A stretch of 64,000 bases of DNA, from positions 2,666,001-2,730,000 of the forward strand of contig NZ_JAMYWY010000001.1 of NCBI RefSeq assembly GCF_024159265.1. The letters run 5' to 3'. Made by a program: the position numbers and the translations under genes. The stretch is from Paenibacillus sp. 1781tsa1. Lineage in GTDB: Bacteria; Bacillota; Bacilli; Paenibacillales; Paenibacillaceae. Numbering within the stretch: the first letter of the stretch is position 1; every line of letters starts with the position of its first letter. The notes under the pieces are model-generated. The model was not told where the DNA came from. It saw only the letters and a program-made list of their open reading frames with translations, and did not search any database. This document shows positions 1-8,687 of this stretch, piece by piece.

Positions 1-1
1 T

Positions 2-523
2 TTGCAGGAATGCCATTCATTGTACAGTTTGATGATGGACCCCGCCGTTTCTCCTTACGTTCGTTATCTATGTCAATCGTATGAAGAGTACCTATTCCTG
101 ACTAGACAATTAATGGTCGAAGAAGAACAAAAGAAGGTAATCACCCGAACGATTTTGAATGAAGCAGGGCAGCCGATTGGTACCATTGATCTCTATCATA
201 TCGAGCAGCAAACGGGTTTCTTGGCCACATGGATTGGATCCCCGTATTTTGGTAATGGATACAGCCAAAGAGCGAAATCAGCCTTTTTTGTTGAACTGTT
301 TCTGGAACATGCGATTGAAACGGTATTTATGAAAATTCGAAAGCAAAATATAAGATCCAGAAAAGCGGTAGAAAAACTGCCTTATGTGAAACTAGCCAAT
401 GATGTGTATCCCGATGTATATCAATTCATTAATGCGAAGGAACAGATCTATGATCTGTATCATGTGGAACGAACGACTTTTCTCGAACATCGTATGGATC
501 TGCATCATGTGGTGGCTACGTAA
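2..523 (+). CDS. GNAT-family acetyltransferase, cut by window edge
   Basis: This is the C-terminal part (about 173 residues) of a protein resembling RimJ/RimL-type GNAT acetyltransferases, which move an acetyl group from acetyl-CoA to an amine. The frame is open to the first bases of the window and a TTG lies at position 2, so the true start probably lies upstream. The segment IGTIDLYHIEQQTGFLATWIG, then a GNGY turn and an alternating helix (about residues 80-125), fits the GNAT acetyl-CoA binding region. The last 40 residues are polar and less typical. The substrate cannot be told. The next gene starts 178 nt downstream. Confidence 0.6.
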   Translation: MQECHSLYSLMMDPAVSPYVRYLCQSYEEYLFLTRQLMVEEEQKKVITRTILNEAGQPIGTIDLYHIEQQTGFLATWIGSPYFGNGYSQRAKSAFFVELFLEHAIETVFMKIRKQNIRSRKAVEKLPYVKLANDVYPDVYQFINAKEQIYDLYHVERTTFLEHRMDLHHVVAT

Positions 524-700
524 CATATTCAGTGAGTTTACAACAGCGGCGTCAGTGATGACGGCGCTATTTGTTATGATGAGAGTGTAATTGGAAAACA
601 TTTGAATATAAAATGCAGGAATATGGAATGGAGAATCGAAAGACATGAAGTAGATCGTACTGATGTAACATGGTGTACGGATCATATTAGGAGGCATGAA

Positions 701-976
701 ATGAACAATATCAATAAGATTCTGGGTGTAATCCTCATGCTTGGCAGTGTGTTTATTTCGACGATGGAGAGAATTTCAATACGAGTCTCTGTCGCTATAG
801 TAGAAGCAGGATACGCTTCAGGGGGGACTACTGTGCCTCCATTCGCTCAGACGAATGAAAATACAATAGGATTACTCGTATACTTTATGTTTTTGGTTGG
901 TTTTATACTATTAGTCGCGGGATTTCCAGGGAGTTATAAGAAGAGTCGTAATCACAACCATACCCAAGAAAGATAG
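701..976 (+). CDS. small two-helix membrane protein, unknown function
   Basis: A 91-residue protein with two hydrophobic stretches (about residues 8-20 and 55-75) and a basic, polar C-terminus with KKSR and HNH, as expected of a small inner-membrane protein. The frame is open from 602, but ATG 701 has a perfect AGGAGG at 689-694 with 6 nt spacing, so this start is preferred. I do not recognise the family. It sits 17 nt upstream of the phosphotransferase start and may be co-transcribed with it. Confidence 0.55.
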   Translation: MNNINKILGVILMLGSVFISTMERISIRVSVAIVEAGYASGGTTVPPFAQTNENTIGLLVYFMFLVGFILLVAGFPGSYKKSRNHNHTQER

Positions 977-993
977 TATTAGGAGGGATGAAA

Positions 994-1794
994 GTGGCCG
1001 AACAGGAGGAAGTGTTACCGGGAGGTAATGTGAATCAGGTTGTCAGAATAGGTGAGACGGTTCGCAGGAGTGCCAAACCTGATCCTTATGTGCAGGAGCT
1101 GCTGGTGCATCTTGAAAAAGAGGGCTTTTATCAGGCTCCACGATATCTCGGTGTTGATGCGGAAGGAAGAGAAATGCTCTCCTATCTTGACGGACACGTT
1201 CCTGGCAATGATTATCCCGAGATTGAAGCGTACATGTGGTCAGATGAATCGTTAAAGGGAGTTGCAAGACTTTTGAGAACCTATCATGATGCGACTGTTT
1301 CATATCTAACTGCCGCACGATCCAGCAATGCCTATTCTGATACGGAGCAATATGAGGTCGTGTGTCATAACGATTTTGCACTATACAATGTGGTATTTAA
1401 GGATGGCGTGCCACAGGGGATTATCGATTTCGATATGGTCGGCCCGGGTCCGCGCCTGTGGGATATTGCCTATACATTATATACTTGCGTTCCGCTGGCG
1501 AATTTCTCACCGCCAACTCAGATGAGTGGTAGGGAGGTTATCCCTTATTGCAGTGAAGTGCACGCAGCCGTTCGGAAGAAACGCATTGAATTATTCCTGA
1601 GCACATACGGAGTGGCTGTACCGCCGGATTTGAAGCAATGGGTGTTGTCTCGCATTCATTTCATGTGTAAGACATTGGCTGATCGTGCGGCTGCCGGGGA
1701 AGTTGCTTTTATCAAAATGGTAGAAGAAGGCCATCTGTCCCATTACGAGAAAGAAGTTATTTTTCTTAACAAACATTGGGATGATTGGGCTTGA
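994..1794 (+). CDS. aminoglycoside phosphotransferase-like (APH) kinase
   Basis: A 266-residue protein of the APH/choline-kinase fold. The catalytic loop CHNDFALYNVVF (Brenner-type HxDxxxxN) and the following metal-binding IIDFD are both present and intact near residues 128-155. They predict ATP-dependent phosphotransfer to a small hydroxylated substrate in the cytoplasm. Many genomic APH homologues do not confer drug resistance, so the substrate is unknown. ATG 988 directly abuts AGGAGGG (981-987), leaving no spacer. GTG 994 gives 6-7 nt spacing and is the better start. An intrinsic terminator follows at 1877. Confidence 0.75.
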   Translation: MAEQEEVLPGGNVNQVVRIGETVRRSAKPDPYVQELLVHLEKEGFYQAPRYLGVDAEGREMLSYLDGHVPGNDYPEIEAYMWSDESLKGVARLLRTYHDATVSYLTAARSSNAYSDTEQYEVVCHNDFALYNVVFKDGVPQGIIDFDMVGPGPRLWDIAYTLYTCVPLANFSPPTQMSGREVIPYCSEVHAAVRKKRIELFLSTYGVAVPPDLKQWVLSRIHFMCKTLADRAAAGEVAFIKMVEEGHLSHYEKEVIFLNKHWDDWA

Positions 1795-1876
1795 AAAGTA
1801 ACGAATCATAGAGACGTTATTTAGTGTGATGAGTTTTATTAAAAGATTAAAAGATGTTTCAATATGTTAGCTAATG

Positions 1877-1915
1877 GACCGCGTGATAGCCTATGGGCTG
1901 GACAGCGGTTTTTTT
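1877..1915 (+). terminator. intrinsic terminator after the APH-like gene
   Basis: The outer stem ACCGC/GCGGT encloses an inner TAGCC-TATG-GGCT hairpin and is followed by seven T residues. It separates the APH-like gene from the carbohydrate operon. The gap 1795-2097 holds this terminator and a possible catabolite site, and no gene is visible. Confidence 0.8.
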
Positions 1916-2027
1916 GTCGTCTACGTCTGTTCCCTATGAATTCCTTTCTAATCATTTTCAACAATTGTGATCAACAATACAGCAATATTGTTCGGATTAG
2001 ATTGAAATAACTGTGATACAATTCATT

Positions 2028-2041
2028 GTAAAGCGCTATCA
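2028..2041 (+). promoter_or_regulatory. possible cre (CcpA) site before the AraC/ABC operon
   Basis: GTAAAGCGCTATCA matches the Bacillus cre consensus TGWNANCGNTNWCA at 12 of 14 positions, including the central CG. It lies 57 nt before the AraC regulator start, just after a weak TTGAAA (2002-2007) and TTGTAA pair. Catabolite repression of a sugar-import operon would be expected, but the two mismatches are in the left end. Confidence 0.35.
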
Positions 2042-2097
2042 TTGTAAATTATTAAACTATATTGCTATTTATATTCTGGGAAGGGAGATCTTTATTG

Positions 2098-2979
2098 ATG
2101 CTAACCATACACACCCCGACGAATATTGCTTTGCAGGAAAATGAAGTTTACGTGCGATCAGAAGCAGATAATTTTCAGGATGAATGGCCTGTTCATACGC
2201 ATAATGGGTATGAGATTCATTATTTTATCCAAGGAGATGCGACCTTTTTAATCGGTGACCGAATATATAAGCCGCTGCCTGGAGATATGTTTATATTCAG
2301 AGGGGGTGTGCCCCATCGGATCAATCCTTCAAGAGAAATCGTATACAAGCGAAGTTTCGTCAATTTTACGGAATTGTTGCTATTGGACATGCTTGCTGTG
2401 AGTCAATTGGAGAATCTGATGTCCATATTTCGTCATCCCAATGGATTGCTGGTACATTGGCCCCTGGAGGAGCGTGAACACATCACAGGTATATTTAAGG
2501 GGATCAAGGAGGAGATGGATGCAGGAAATACAGGGTATAAAACAATGATCAAATTAAGTCTTACCCAATTGCTGCTGCGGATTTACCGGAAAACGACCAG
2601 TGAGCAATCCGCAGATCCTATTTTATTTTCTTCCCAGAAGCAGACCAGCGTAAGCCGGGTTCTTCATTATTTAAACCAGAACTACACGGAGAATGTTTCA
2701 CTGGATGATCTGTCCAAAACACTCCATTTGAATAAATACTATATATGTCATTCTTTCAAAGAGACAACGGGATATACCATAAGCAATTATGTAATACGGA
2801 AGAGGGTTGCAGAGGCCAAAAAATTATTACTGTCTACGGATGCACCGATTTTGTCCATATCTGAGACGTTAGGTTTTAACACACCTGTATATTTTAGCAG
2901 GGCTTTTAAACAATATGTGGGTGTATCACCACAGTTGTTCCGCAAAAATGAATTGCTTAACGAAGCTAAAATTCATTAA
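2098..2979 (+). CDS. AraC-family regulator with N-terminal cupin domain
   Basis: A 293-residue transcription regulator. The N-terminal half is a cupin-like sensor (HTHNGYEIHYFIQG, then GDMFIFRGGVPHRI, about residues 25-85). The last 100 residues hold the two helix-turn-helix motifs of the AraC family, ending in GFNTPVYFSRAFKQYVGVSP. The frame is open from TTG 2062, but AAGGGAG at 2081-2087 points to ATG 2098 (or TTG 2095). It is the first gene of the operon with the binding protein 22 nt downstream, so it most likely senses the imported sugar and controls these genes. That role is inferred from position. Confidence 0.85.
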   Translation: MLTIHTPTNIALQENEVYVRSEADNFQDEWPVHTHNGYEIHYFIQGDATFLIGDRIYKPLPGDMFIFRGGVPHRINPSREIVYKRSFVNFTELLLLDMLAVSQLENLMSIFRHPNGLLVHWPLEEREHITGIFKGIKEEMDAGNTGYKTMIKLSLTQLLLRIYRKTTSEQSADPILFSSQKQTSVSRVLHYLNQNYTENVSLDDLSKTLHLNKYYICHSFKETTGYTISNYVIRKRVAEAKKLLLSTDAPILSISETLGFNTPVYFSRAFKQYVGVSPQLFRKNELLNEAKIH

Positions 2980-3001
2980 ACCCTTCCAAGGAGATGTTGA
3001 T

Positions 3002-4273
3002 ATGACAAGAAAAACAACGTTTAAGCTCATCACTAGCCTGGTAATGGTCATGTTACTCATCGTACTGACTGCTTGCGGAGATACAGGCAACAATGCTAAT
3101 TCGAAACAATCAACGCTGGATTTCCTGTGGTTCTCGGATGGAAAAGAAGGAGAAGTCATTAAGGAAATCATTAAAGATTATGAGCAGACGAATACCAAAG
3201 TTAAGATCAATTTGATTGAAGTTGGTTTCAAGGACATGCAAACCAAATTAAAAACAATGTTATCTGGTGGAAAGCCACCTGCTCTGAGCCGGGTCACGGA
3301 TACCGGATCATTTGCTAATCAGGCGGTTGATCTTACACCCTACGTGGACAATGCCAGTCAATTTGAGGATCAATTTATCGACTCTCTTAAACCTTACTAT
3401 GTTATGAATGACAAGCTGGTGGCTGCGCCTATGGACGTCACAGCGAATGGACTTATTTATAACAAAACCTTATTTGATAAAGCGGGCGTCAAAGTACCTA
3501 CTTCACCCGATCAGGTATGGACGTGGGAAGAATATATCGCTGCATTAAAAGAGGTTATGGACAAAGGTGGAGCACGATATGGCATGGTATGGGATGTCAC
3601 TCCGCATCGATGGTCCACTCTTTTGTACCAGAATGGTGGAAGTATCTTAACAGAGGATGGCAGTGCGGCGGCCATTAACAGTGAAGCCGGAATCCGTTCG
3701 ATGGAGATGTTCAAGCAACTTCATCAAGATGGAATTATGCCTGAATCGGTATGGCTCGGAGGGGAGAACCCGAACAACCTGTTCCGTTCCGGGACGGTAG
3801 CTACCCACTGGGCTGGCAACTGGATGATTAGCAATTACAAAGATATCACCGATTTCGAATGGGGCGTCACCTATATGCCGAAAGGAACACAACGTTCATC
3901 TGTGCCCGGCGGGAAGTTTCTCATGGCTTTCAAAGGCAGTGGTTATGAGCAGGAGGCAGCAGAATTCATTGAATATTTAACCTCCAAAGAAGTGAATTCC
4001 AAATATAATCAGGAATCATTGTTTATGAGTCCACGGAAGGACAGCTCCGTATTGAATTATGAATTTGGCAAGGAGATGTTTGAAATTTTCTCGGATGAAC
4101 TGAAGAACAGTTCACCTCTTGCAGCGAATGACTGGTCTAAGCAAACGCTTATATCTAAAATCTCAACGGATTTGAAAAATAACATTATGGACGTTCTGTC
4201 AGACAAGGCAACTCCGCAGGAAGCACTGGATCGAACAGCCAAACTGATTAACGAGGCTATTGGCAGTCAATAA
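3002..4273 (+). CDS. sugar ABC transporter substrate-binding lipoprotein
   Basis: A 423-residue family 1 extracellular solute-binding protein. It has a lipoprotein signal: Lys/Arg-rich start, hydrophobic core and lipobox LTAC, with the acylated Cys near residue 25. WFSDGKEGE and EWGVTYMPKG are typical of CUT1 oligosaccharide binders. The start at ATG 3002 follows AAGGAGATG; the longer frame from 2915 would overlap the AraC gene. It captures an oligosaccharide at the membrane surface and delivers it to the permeases downstream. The ligand is unknown; the neighbouring GH105-type enzyme hints at a pectin- or uronic-acid-derived oligomer. Confidence 0.88.
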   Translation: MTRKTTFKLITSLVMVMLLIVLTACGDTGNNANSKQSTLDFLWFSDGKEGEVIKEIIKDYEQTNTKVKINLIEVGFKDMQTKLKTMLSGGKPPALSRVTDTGSFANQAVDLTPYVDNASQFEDQFIDSLKPYYVMNDKLVAAPMDVTANGLIYNKTLFDKAGVKVPTSPDQVWTWEEYIAALKEVMDKGGARYGMVWDVTPHRWSTLLYQNGGSILTEDGSAAAINSEAGIRSMEMFKQLHQDGIMPESVWLGGENPNNLFRSGTVATHWAGNWMISNYKDITDFEWGVTYMPKGTQRSSVPGGKFLMAFKGSGYEQEAAEFIEYLTSKEVNSKYNQESLFMSPRKDSSVLNYEFGKEMFEIFSDELKNSSPLAANDWSKQTLISKISTDLKNNIMDVLSDKATPQEALDRTAKLINEAIGSQ

Positions 4274-4362
4274 GCGTAAAACCATTTCTTGATTCTTATA
4301 CGGGGGCTTATCGATTCCTGTTAAGCTCCCTTTCGAGTAACGCATAAGAAAGGGGTAAGCAG

Positions 4363-5268
4363 ATGAGTGAAGGACAACGATCAAATCGTAATACGCTGGC
4401 AAAACAGAACAGGAAGCTCGTTATTGCTCCTTATCTGTTTATACTTCCCAACCTCCTGATCTTTGGAACGTTTATCGTATTTCCCTCTTTATTGGGTCTC
4501 TATTATTCTTTCCATGTCTATGATGGATTGAACCCAATGAAGTACAACGGACTGGAGAATTATATCAAAATCATAGGGGATCGGGAATTTTGGTCGACCA
4601 TCGGACGAACGGGGATTTATGCAGCAATTGTTGTCCCGCTAATCTATGCAGCAGCATTAGGCATTGCGTTGCTGCTTGCGCGCGAGATTAGAATGCGGGG
4701 GTTCTTCAGGGCCGTATTTTACTGGCCGACCATGATTTCTTACATTATCGTAGGGTTGACCTGGAAGTGGATTTTTGGAGATTCATTCGGCATCTTGAAT
4801 CATCTGTTAACGGTGGTTGGTGTGGAACCTGTAGGCTTTCTGACCTCTCCCTTTTGGGCAAATACGGCTGTGATTATCGCAACGGTTTGGTCTCGTGCAG
4901 GCTTTTTCATGGTCATTTTTATCGCAGGCTTGCAGGCCATACCTACGGATTATTATGAAGCTGCCCGCTTGGACGGCGCAACGGGAACAAAGGTATTTCG
5001 CTATATTACCCTCCCACTTTTGAAGCCTACAAGCTTACTCGTTGTTATGCTATGTCTGATTGACGCGTTCAAGGCCTTCCCACTTATGTTTGCGCTTACA
5101 GGCGGTGGGCCGGGCAAGGAAACCACGTATATTGTTCAATATATCTATGAGATTGGCTTTAACAGGCAGGAGCTTGGGCTAGCCAGCGCCATGTCGGTGA
5201 TACTGTTTATCCTCATTGGCGGATTCTCAGCTCTGCAATTCCGTCTATCGAAAGGAGGGGCAACGTGA
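4363..5268 (+). CDS. sugar ABC transporter permease, UgpA/LacF type
   Basis: A 301-residue polytopic membrane protein with about six hydrophobic segments and the cytoplasmic EAA loop (YEAARLDGATGTKVFRYITLP, near residue 205) that docks to the ATPase. GGGPGKET follows, as in the MalF/UgpA/LacF subfamily. It forms the translocation channel with the next gene. GAAAGGGG precedes ATG 4363. Its TGA stop overlaps the next start by one base, suggesting translational coupling. Confidence 0.88.
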   Translation: MSEGQRSNRNTLAKQNRKLVIAPYLFILPNLLIFGTFIVFPSLLGLYYSFHVYDGLNPMKYNGLENYIKIIGDREFWSTIGRTGIYAAIVVPLIYAAALGIALLLAREIRMRGFFRAVFYWPTMISYIIVGLTWKWIFGDSFGILNHLLTVVGVEPVGFLTSPFWANTAVIIATVWSRAGFFMVIFIAGLQAIPTDYYEAARLDGATGTKVFRYITLPLLKPTSLLVVMLCLIDAFKAFPLMFALTGGGPGKETTYIVQYIYEIGFNRQELGLASAMSVILFILIGGFSALQFRLSKGGAT

Positions 5269-6092
5269 TGGTAATGAAACCTATGGTCAAAATCGTCATT
5301 TACAGTATGTTAAGTGTTGCCGCAGTGGTATGGCTCCTGCCTGTTCTGTGGGTCGTAATTTCTGCCCTGAAAACGAATAGCGATCTGTACAGCTTTCCTC
5401 CGAAGTTGTGGCCGGAGCCAGTCACCTTCGAGCATTTCAAGGAGGCATTCAAAAAAGGTAATTTTGGCTTGTATTTTATGAATAGTACAATCGTAACTTT
5501 GAGCTCAACGCTGCTGCTGTTGCTGATCAACTCCATGGCAGGCTTTGCACTCGCGAAGTACCGCTTCCGCGGAAGCTCGATCATATTAATCGCTTTTATC
5601 TCAACCCTCATGATTCCGATTGAGGTCATTATGATCCCCATATTCAAGGTGCTGAGTGCACTTGGGATGTATAATAGCCTGCTCGCAATTATTATACCGC
5701 CAGCAGCAACTCCGACAGGTGTGTTCCTTATGCGGCAGTACTTGCTAAGCGTACCGGACGAACTACTGGAAGCTGCCCGGATGGATGGAGCCGGTGAATG
5801 GAAAATTTACTGGAGCATTATTCTTCCCATAGCGAAGCCGATTCTGGCCGTGCTTGCGATCTTCTCCTTCATGTGGAGATGGGATGATTTTGTATGGCCA
5901 TTGATTGCTATTAGTGATCCATCGAAATATACGATTCAGCTTGCGCTCTCTAATTTTATTGGTGAATACAACGTAGATTGGGGCAGTCTCCTGGCCATGT
6001 CCGTAATCACGATGCTTCCGGTACTTATTGTTTTTATGGTTTTCCAGCGTTATTTTGTCAGCGGTATGATTACTTCAGGAATGAAAGGATGA
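5268..6092 (+). CDS. sugar ABC transporter permease, UgpE/LacG type
   Basis: A 274-residue partner permease with the EAA motif LEAARMDGAGEWKIYWSIILP (near residue 170) and the WRWDDFVWPL segment typical of the MalG/UgpE family. Starts at GTG 5265 and ATG 5268 are both possible. AAAGGAGGGG at 5251-5260 gives the better spacing (7 nt) to ATG 5268, which shares one base with the upstream stop. No ATP-binding subunit is encoded nearby; CUT1 systems of this kind commonly use a shared MsmX-type ATPase encoded elsewhere. Confidence 0.87.
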   Translation: MVMKPMVKIVIYSMLSVAAVVWLLPVLWVVISALKTNSDLYSFPPKLWPEPVTFEHFKEAFKKGNFGLYFMNSTIVTLSSTLLLLLINSMAGFALAKYRFRGSSIILIAFISTLMIPIEVIMIPIFKVLSALGMYNSLLAIIIPPAATPTGVFLMRQYLLSVPDELLEAARMDGAGEWKIYWSIILPIAKPILAVLAIFSFMWRWDDFVWPLIAISDPSKYTIQLALSNFIGEYNVDWGSLLAMSVITMLPVLIVFMVFQRYFVSGMITSGMKG

Positions 6093-6097
6093 GTTGA

Positions 6098-8653
6098 ATG
6101 TCAGATATTACCCGTGACGAGACGGATACCTTGAATTATAAACCTATGAAATTAGGCCACCATCAGGTCATTAATCATTGGATAATCAGCGGCATATATA
6201 CGAAGCCTGTTGCCTTTGTTCCAACAACGATGGAGGGAGATATTAATGATTGGCTTATCGATGGTTTTGCCATCCATGAGAATCCATGCAGAAAAGAATT
6301 TGTAGAACATAGGAGAACACAGCCTGTGAACCGATTTTTTGACCAATGGAGCGAGTTTCCTAGCCCGGGAGACAGCTTCGTTGGAGAAGAAAACGGGATG
6401 CCGTGGACACTGTATTCTCCCTGGAATAATCCACGGGTGGAGCAATCCGGATTTTGGTTTGTACCGACACATCTGCGCAGTTACGCCGCGACAAGGCTGA
6501 TTTCTGCGACTACACATACTGCCTCTTTGCGGATTAAGACCTATGGCAGTCTGACATTGTGGGTGAATGGGGAAGTGGTAACGGATTTTGCGCCACTCAT
6601 GCGTAACAAGGAGCAGGAAATTGTTATCAAAGCTGAACTTGTAGCCGGAATCAATGAGATCTATGCCTGCTGGGAGGATCTCGCTGAGCGGGATACCATG
6701 TATGCTTTTGCGGTGGAATACCTGGGAGACGAGGAATTGGAAATTTCCTTGCCTATTGCTCCTCATTTGGCGGAAAACGTGAAATCCGCAGAACAAGCCC
6801 TTGAACAGGCTTATTTTCCTTCGGATCTCTTTAGAGGGGAGCAGATTAAGCTCAAGCTGCCGCTTCCCTTACCGGACATCGTTAGAGAAGTTGATATCCA
6901 GTATGGCAATTTCTTTGATGGCACCGAAAACAAGACAATACACATAGCCGAAAAGGAAACGGATCTGGTTCTGGCACACACCAATGAAATTGGCCATCAT
7001 TACGTATACTTCACGCTGACGATTTCAGTTTCAAACGTAGCATTGACGAGGAAGTTCGGCTGTCAATCCTACGATACCAGTTATGATGAAGCTGCTCAGC
7101 AAGCTGCGGATATTGAAGCACGCAAATCTCTGGCTCTGCAATGTATTGCTGAGAAGGGCAGTCGTAACATTCATACGGCTATCGCCATGTTAAAAACAAA
7201 TGGCAATCTGCAAGAAGCGGAGAACATGCTGCTTGAAGGTGTGGAAGGGATCGAGCAACGAAAGGATTGCAGTGACTTCTATCTGGTGGGGCTGTTTCGT
7301 CTGTGGAGAGATGAACGAAATAGCGGTCTGTTCAGTGAATTGTTCTGGGACCGGGTAAAAGCAAGTATTTTGGGCTATCGATATTGGATTGATGAACCTG
7401 GTGATGATGTGATGTGGTTCTTCAGTGAGAACCATGCTCTGTTATTCCATACCAATGAGCTGTTAGCCGGACAACTGTTCGGGACTGAAACGTTCAGCAA
7501 TAGTGGTGAGTCCGGTGAAGTTCACCGTCAAAAAGCGGAGCAGCGGCTTAGCTTATGGTTTGAGCGCTTTTTGGATGAAGGATTGGCAGAATGGAATTCA
7601 AGTGCATACATTCCTATTGATGCAGTGGGGCTGTTGCATATCTATGAATTTGCCCATAATGAGCAGCTCAGGCAGCAAGCGAAAAAGGCAATGGACCTGC
7701 TATTCTATTATATTACCGTTCAGATGCATCAAGGCGTCATGTCCACCACGTTTGGCCGCAGCTATGAGAAGGAACTGCTGGGTAGTTATGCAGCTGGAAC
7801 GACTTCCATGTGCTGGATCGGTTATGGCATCGGCAATGTTAACAACTATTCAATCAGCAATGTTGCTTTGAGTTTATCCAATTACATTCCTCCAGCAGCA
7901 TATCAGGAGCATCTGTTGCTTGGGGAAAATCAGCAATTGGTGTTCGCCAATGAGCAGGGCAAGGGAGGTTACGCCAAGCTCTATCATCATCGGACAGACG
8001 AGTACGCTCTTTCCTCAATCATTCGCTTTCGTCCAGGTAAGCCAGGTTATCAGGAGCATGTCAACCATCTGTCTCTGTCCCCTGAAGCGCAGATATGGGT
8101 GAATCATCCAGCAGAAATCTACAAGCATGGAGATGGCCGACCTTGCTTTTGGGCTGGAAACGGGATATTGCCTGACGTTGTTCAGCATGAGGGGATCGCT
8201 CTAATGATGTTTGATATTCCGGCAGATCAGACTTCGGATTGGACACATGCTTATTTTCCTACGAGCTTTTTCACAGAATGGGTGCAGCATGAGAACTGGT
8301 ATTTTGCCCGCCTGAATAAAGGATATGTGGCGCTATATGCAGCCAACGGGACGAGTATGGAGACCAATGGGGTGACAAAAGAGCGTGAGCTTATTTCTCC
8401 TGGATTGCGTAACGCCTGGATCATCAGAGCAGGAAACGAACTGCAATTCGGATCATTTAGCCATTTTATAAACCAAGTTCGTTCCTCCAGCCCGCAATTC
8501 GACAGTACTTCTCTGACGCTCAGCCTGACCGACTCGGTATATGGTTCCATTCAGTGGGGCATGAACAAGCCTTTTCTTATTCAAGGAGAGGAAATGGTAC
8601 ATGAAGGATATGGCGTAAGGGGACAGTTGCAGTTACAGGACATCAAACGTTGA
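6098..8653 (+). CDS. large cytoplasmic protein, putative glycan-active enzyme of unknown family
   Basis: An 851-residue protein that I cannot assign. No signal peptide or membrane segment is visible. The first 230 residues look like beta-sandwich modules of the galactose-binding type (for example SLTLWVNGEVVTDF near 155). Residues about 360-600 are helical and rich in aromatics, with a WFFSENHALLFHTNE motif (E444, N445, H446) and FGRSYEKELLGSY (from 552). The last 230 residues are again beta-rich. This (alpha/alpha)-toroid plus beta-sandwich layout resembles polysaccharide lyases and some glycoside hydrolases. It starts 5 nt after the permease stop and is followed by a GH105-type gene, so a role in breaking down the imported oligosaccharide is likely but unproven. 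Confidence 0.6.
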   Translation: MSDITRDETDTLNYKPMKLGHHQVINHWIISGIYTKPVAFVPTTMEGDINDWLIDGFAIHENPCRKEFVEHRRTQPVNRFFDQWSEFPSPGDSFVGEENGMPWTLYSPWNNPRVEQSGFWFVPTHLRSYAATRLISATTHTASLRIKTYGSLTLWVNGEVVTDFAPLMRNKEQEIVIKAELVAGINEIYACWEDLAERDTMYAFAVEYLGDEELEISLPIAPHLAENVKSAEQALEQAYFPSDLFRGEQIKLKLPLPLPDIVREVDIQYGNFFDGTENKTIHIAEKETDLVLAHTNEIGHHYVYFTLTISVSNVALTRKFGCQSYDTSYDEAAQQAADIEARKSLALQCIAEKGSRNIHTAIAMLKTNGNLQEAENMLLEGVEGIEQRKDCSDFYLVGLFRLWRDERNSGLFSELFWDRVKASILGYRYWIDEPGDDVMWFFSENHALLFHTNELLAGQLFGTETFSNSGESGEVHRQKAEQRLSLWFERFLDEGLAEWNSSAYIPIDAVGLLHIYEFAHNEQLRQQAKKAMDLLFYYITVQMHQGVMSTTFGRSYEKELLGSYAAGTTSMCWIGYGIGNVNNYSISNVALSLSNYIPPAAYQEHLLLGENQQLVFANEQGKGGYAKLYHHRTDEYALSSIIRFRPGKPGYQEHVNHLSLSPEAQIWVNHPAEIYKHGDGRPCFWAGNGILPDVVQHEGIALMMFDIPADQTSDWTHAYFPTSFFTEWVQHENWYFARLNKGYVALYAANGTSMETNGVTKERELISPGLRNAWIIRAGNELQFGSFSHFINQVRSSSPQFDSTSLTLSLTDSVYGSIQWGMNKPFLIQGEEMVHEGYGVRGQLQLQDIKR

Positions 8654-8687
8654 TGAATAGCAATAAATCTAGGGAGTGAAAGTCATA

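Noticed and set aside
602..700. Upstream extension of the small membrane protein
   Set aside because: ATG 701 has a perfect AGGAGG; the 33 extra residues are polar, with no ribosome binding site.
6152..6796. 214-codon minus-strand frame inside the 851-residue gene
   Set aside because: Shadow of the real gene; no start signals and Cys/Arg-rich composition typical of antisense frames.
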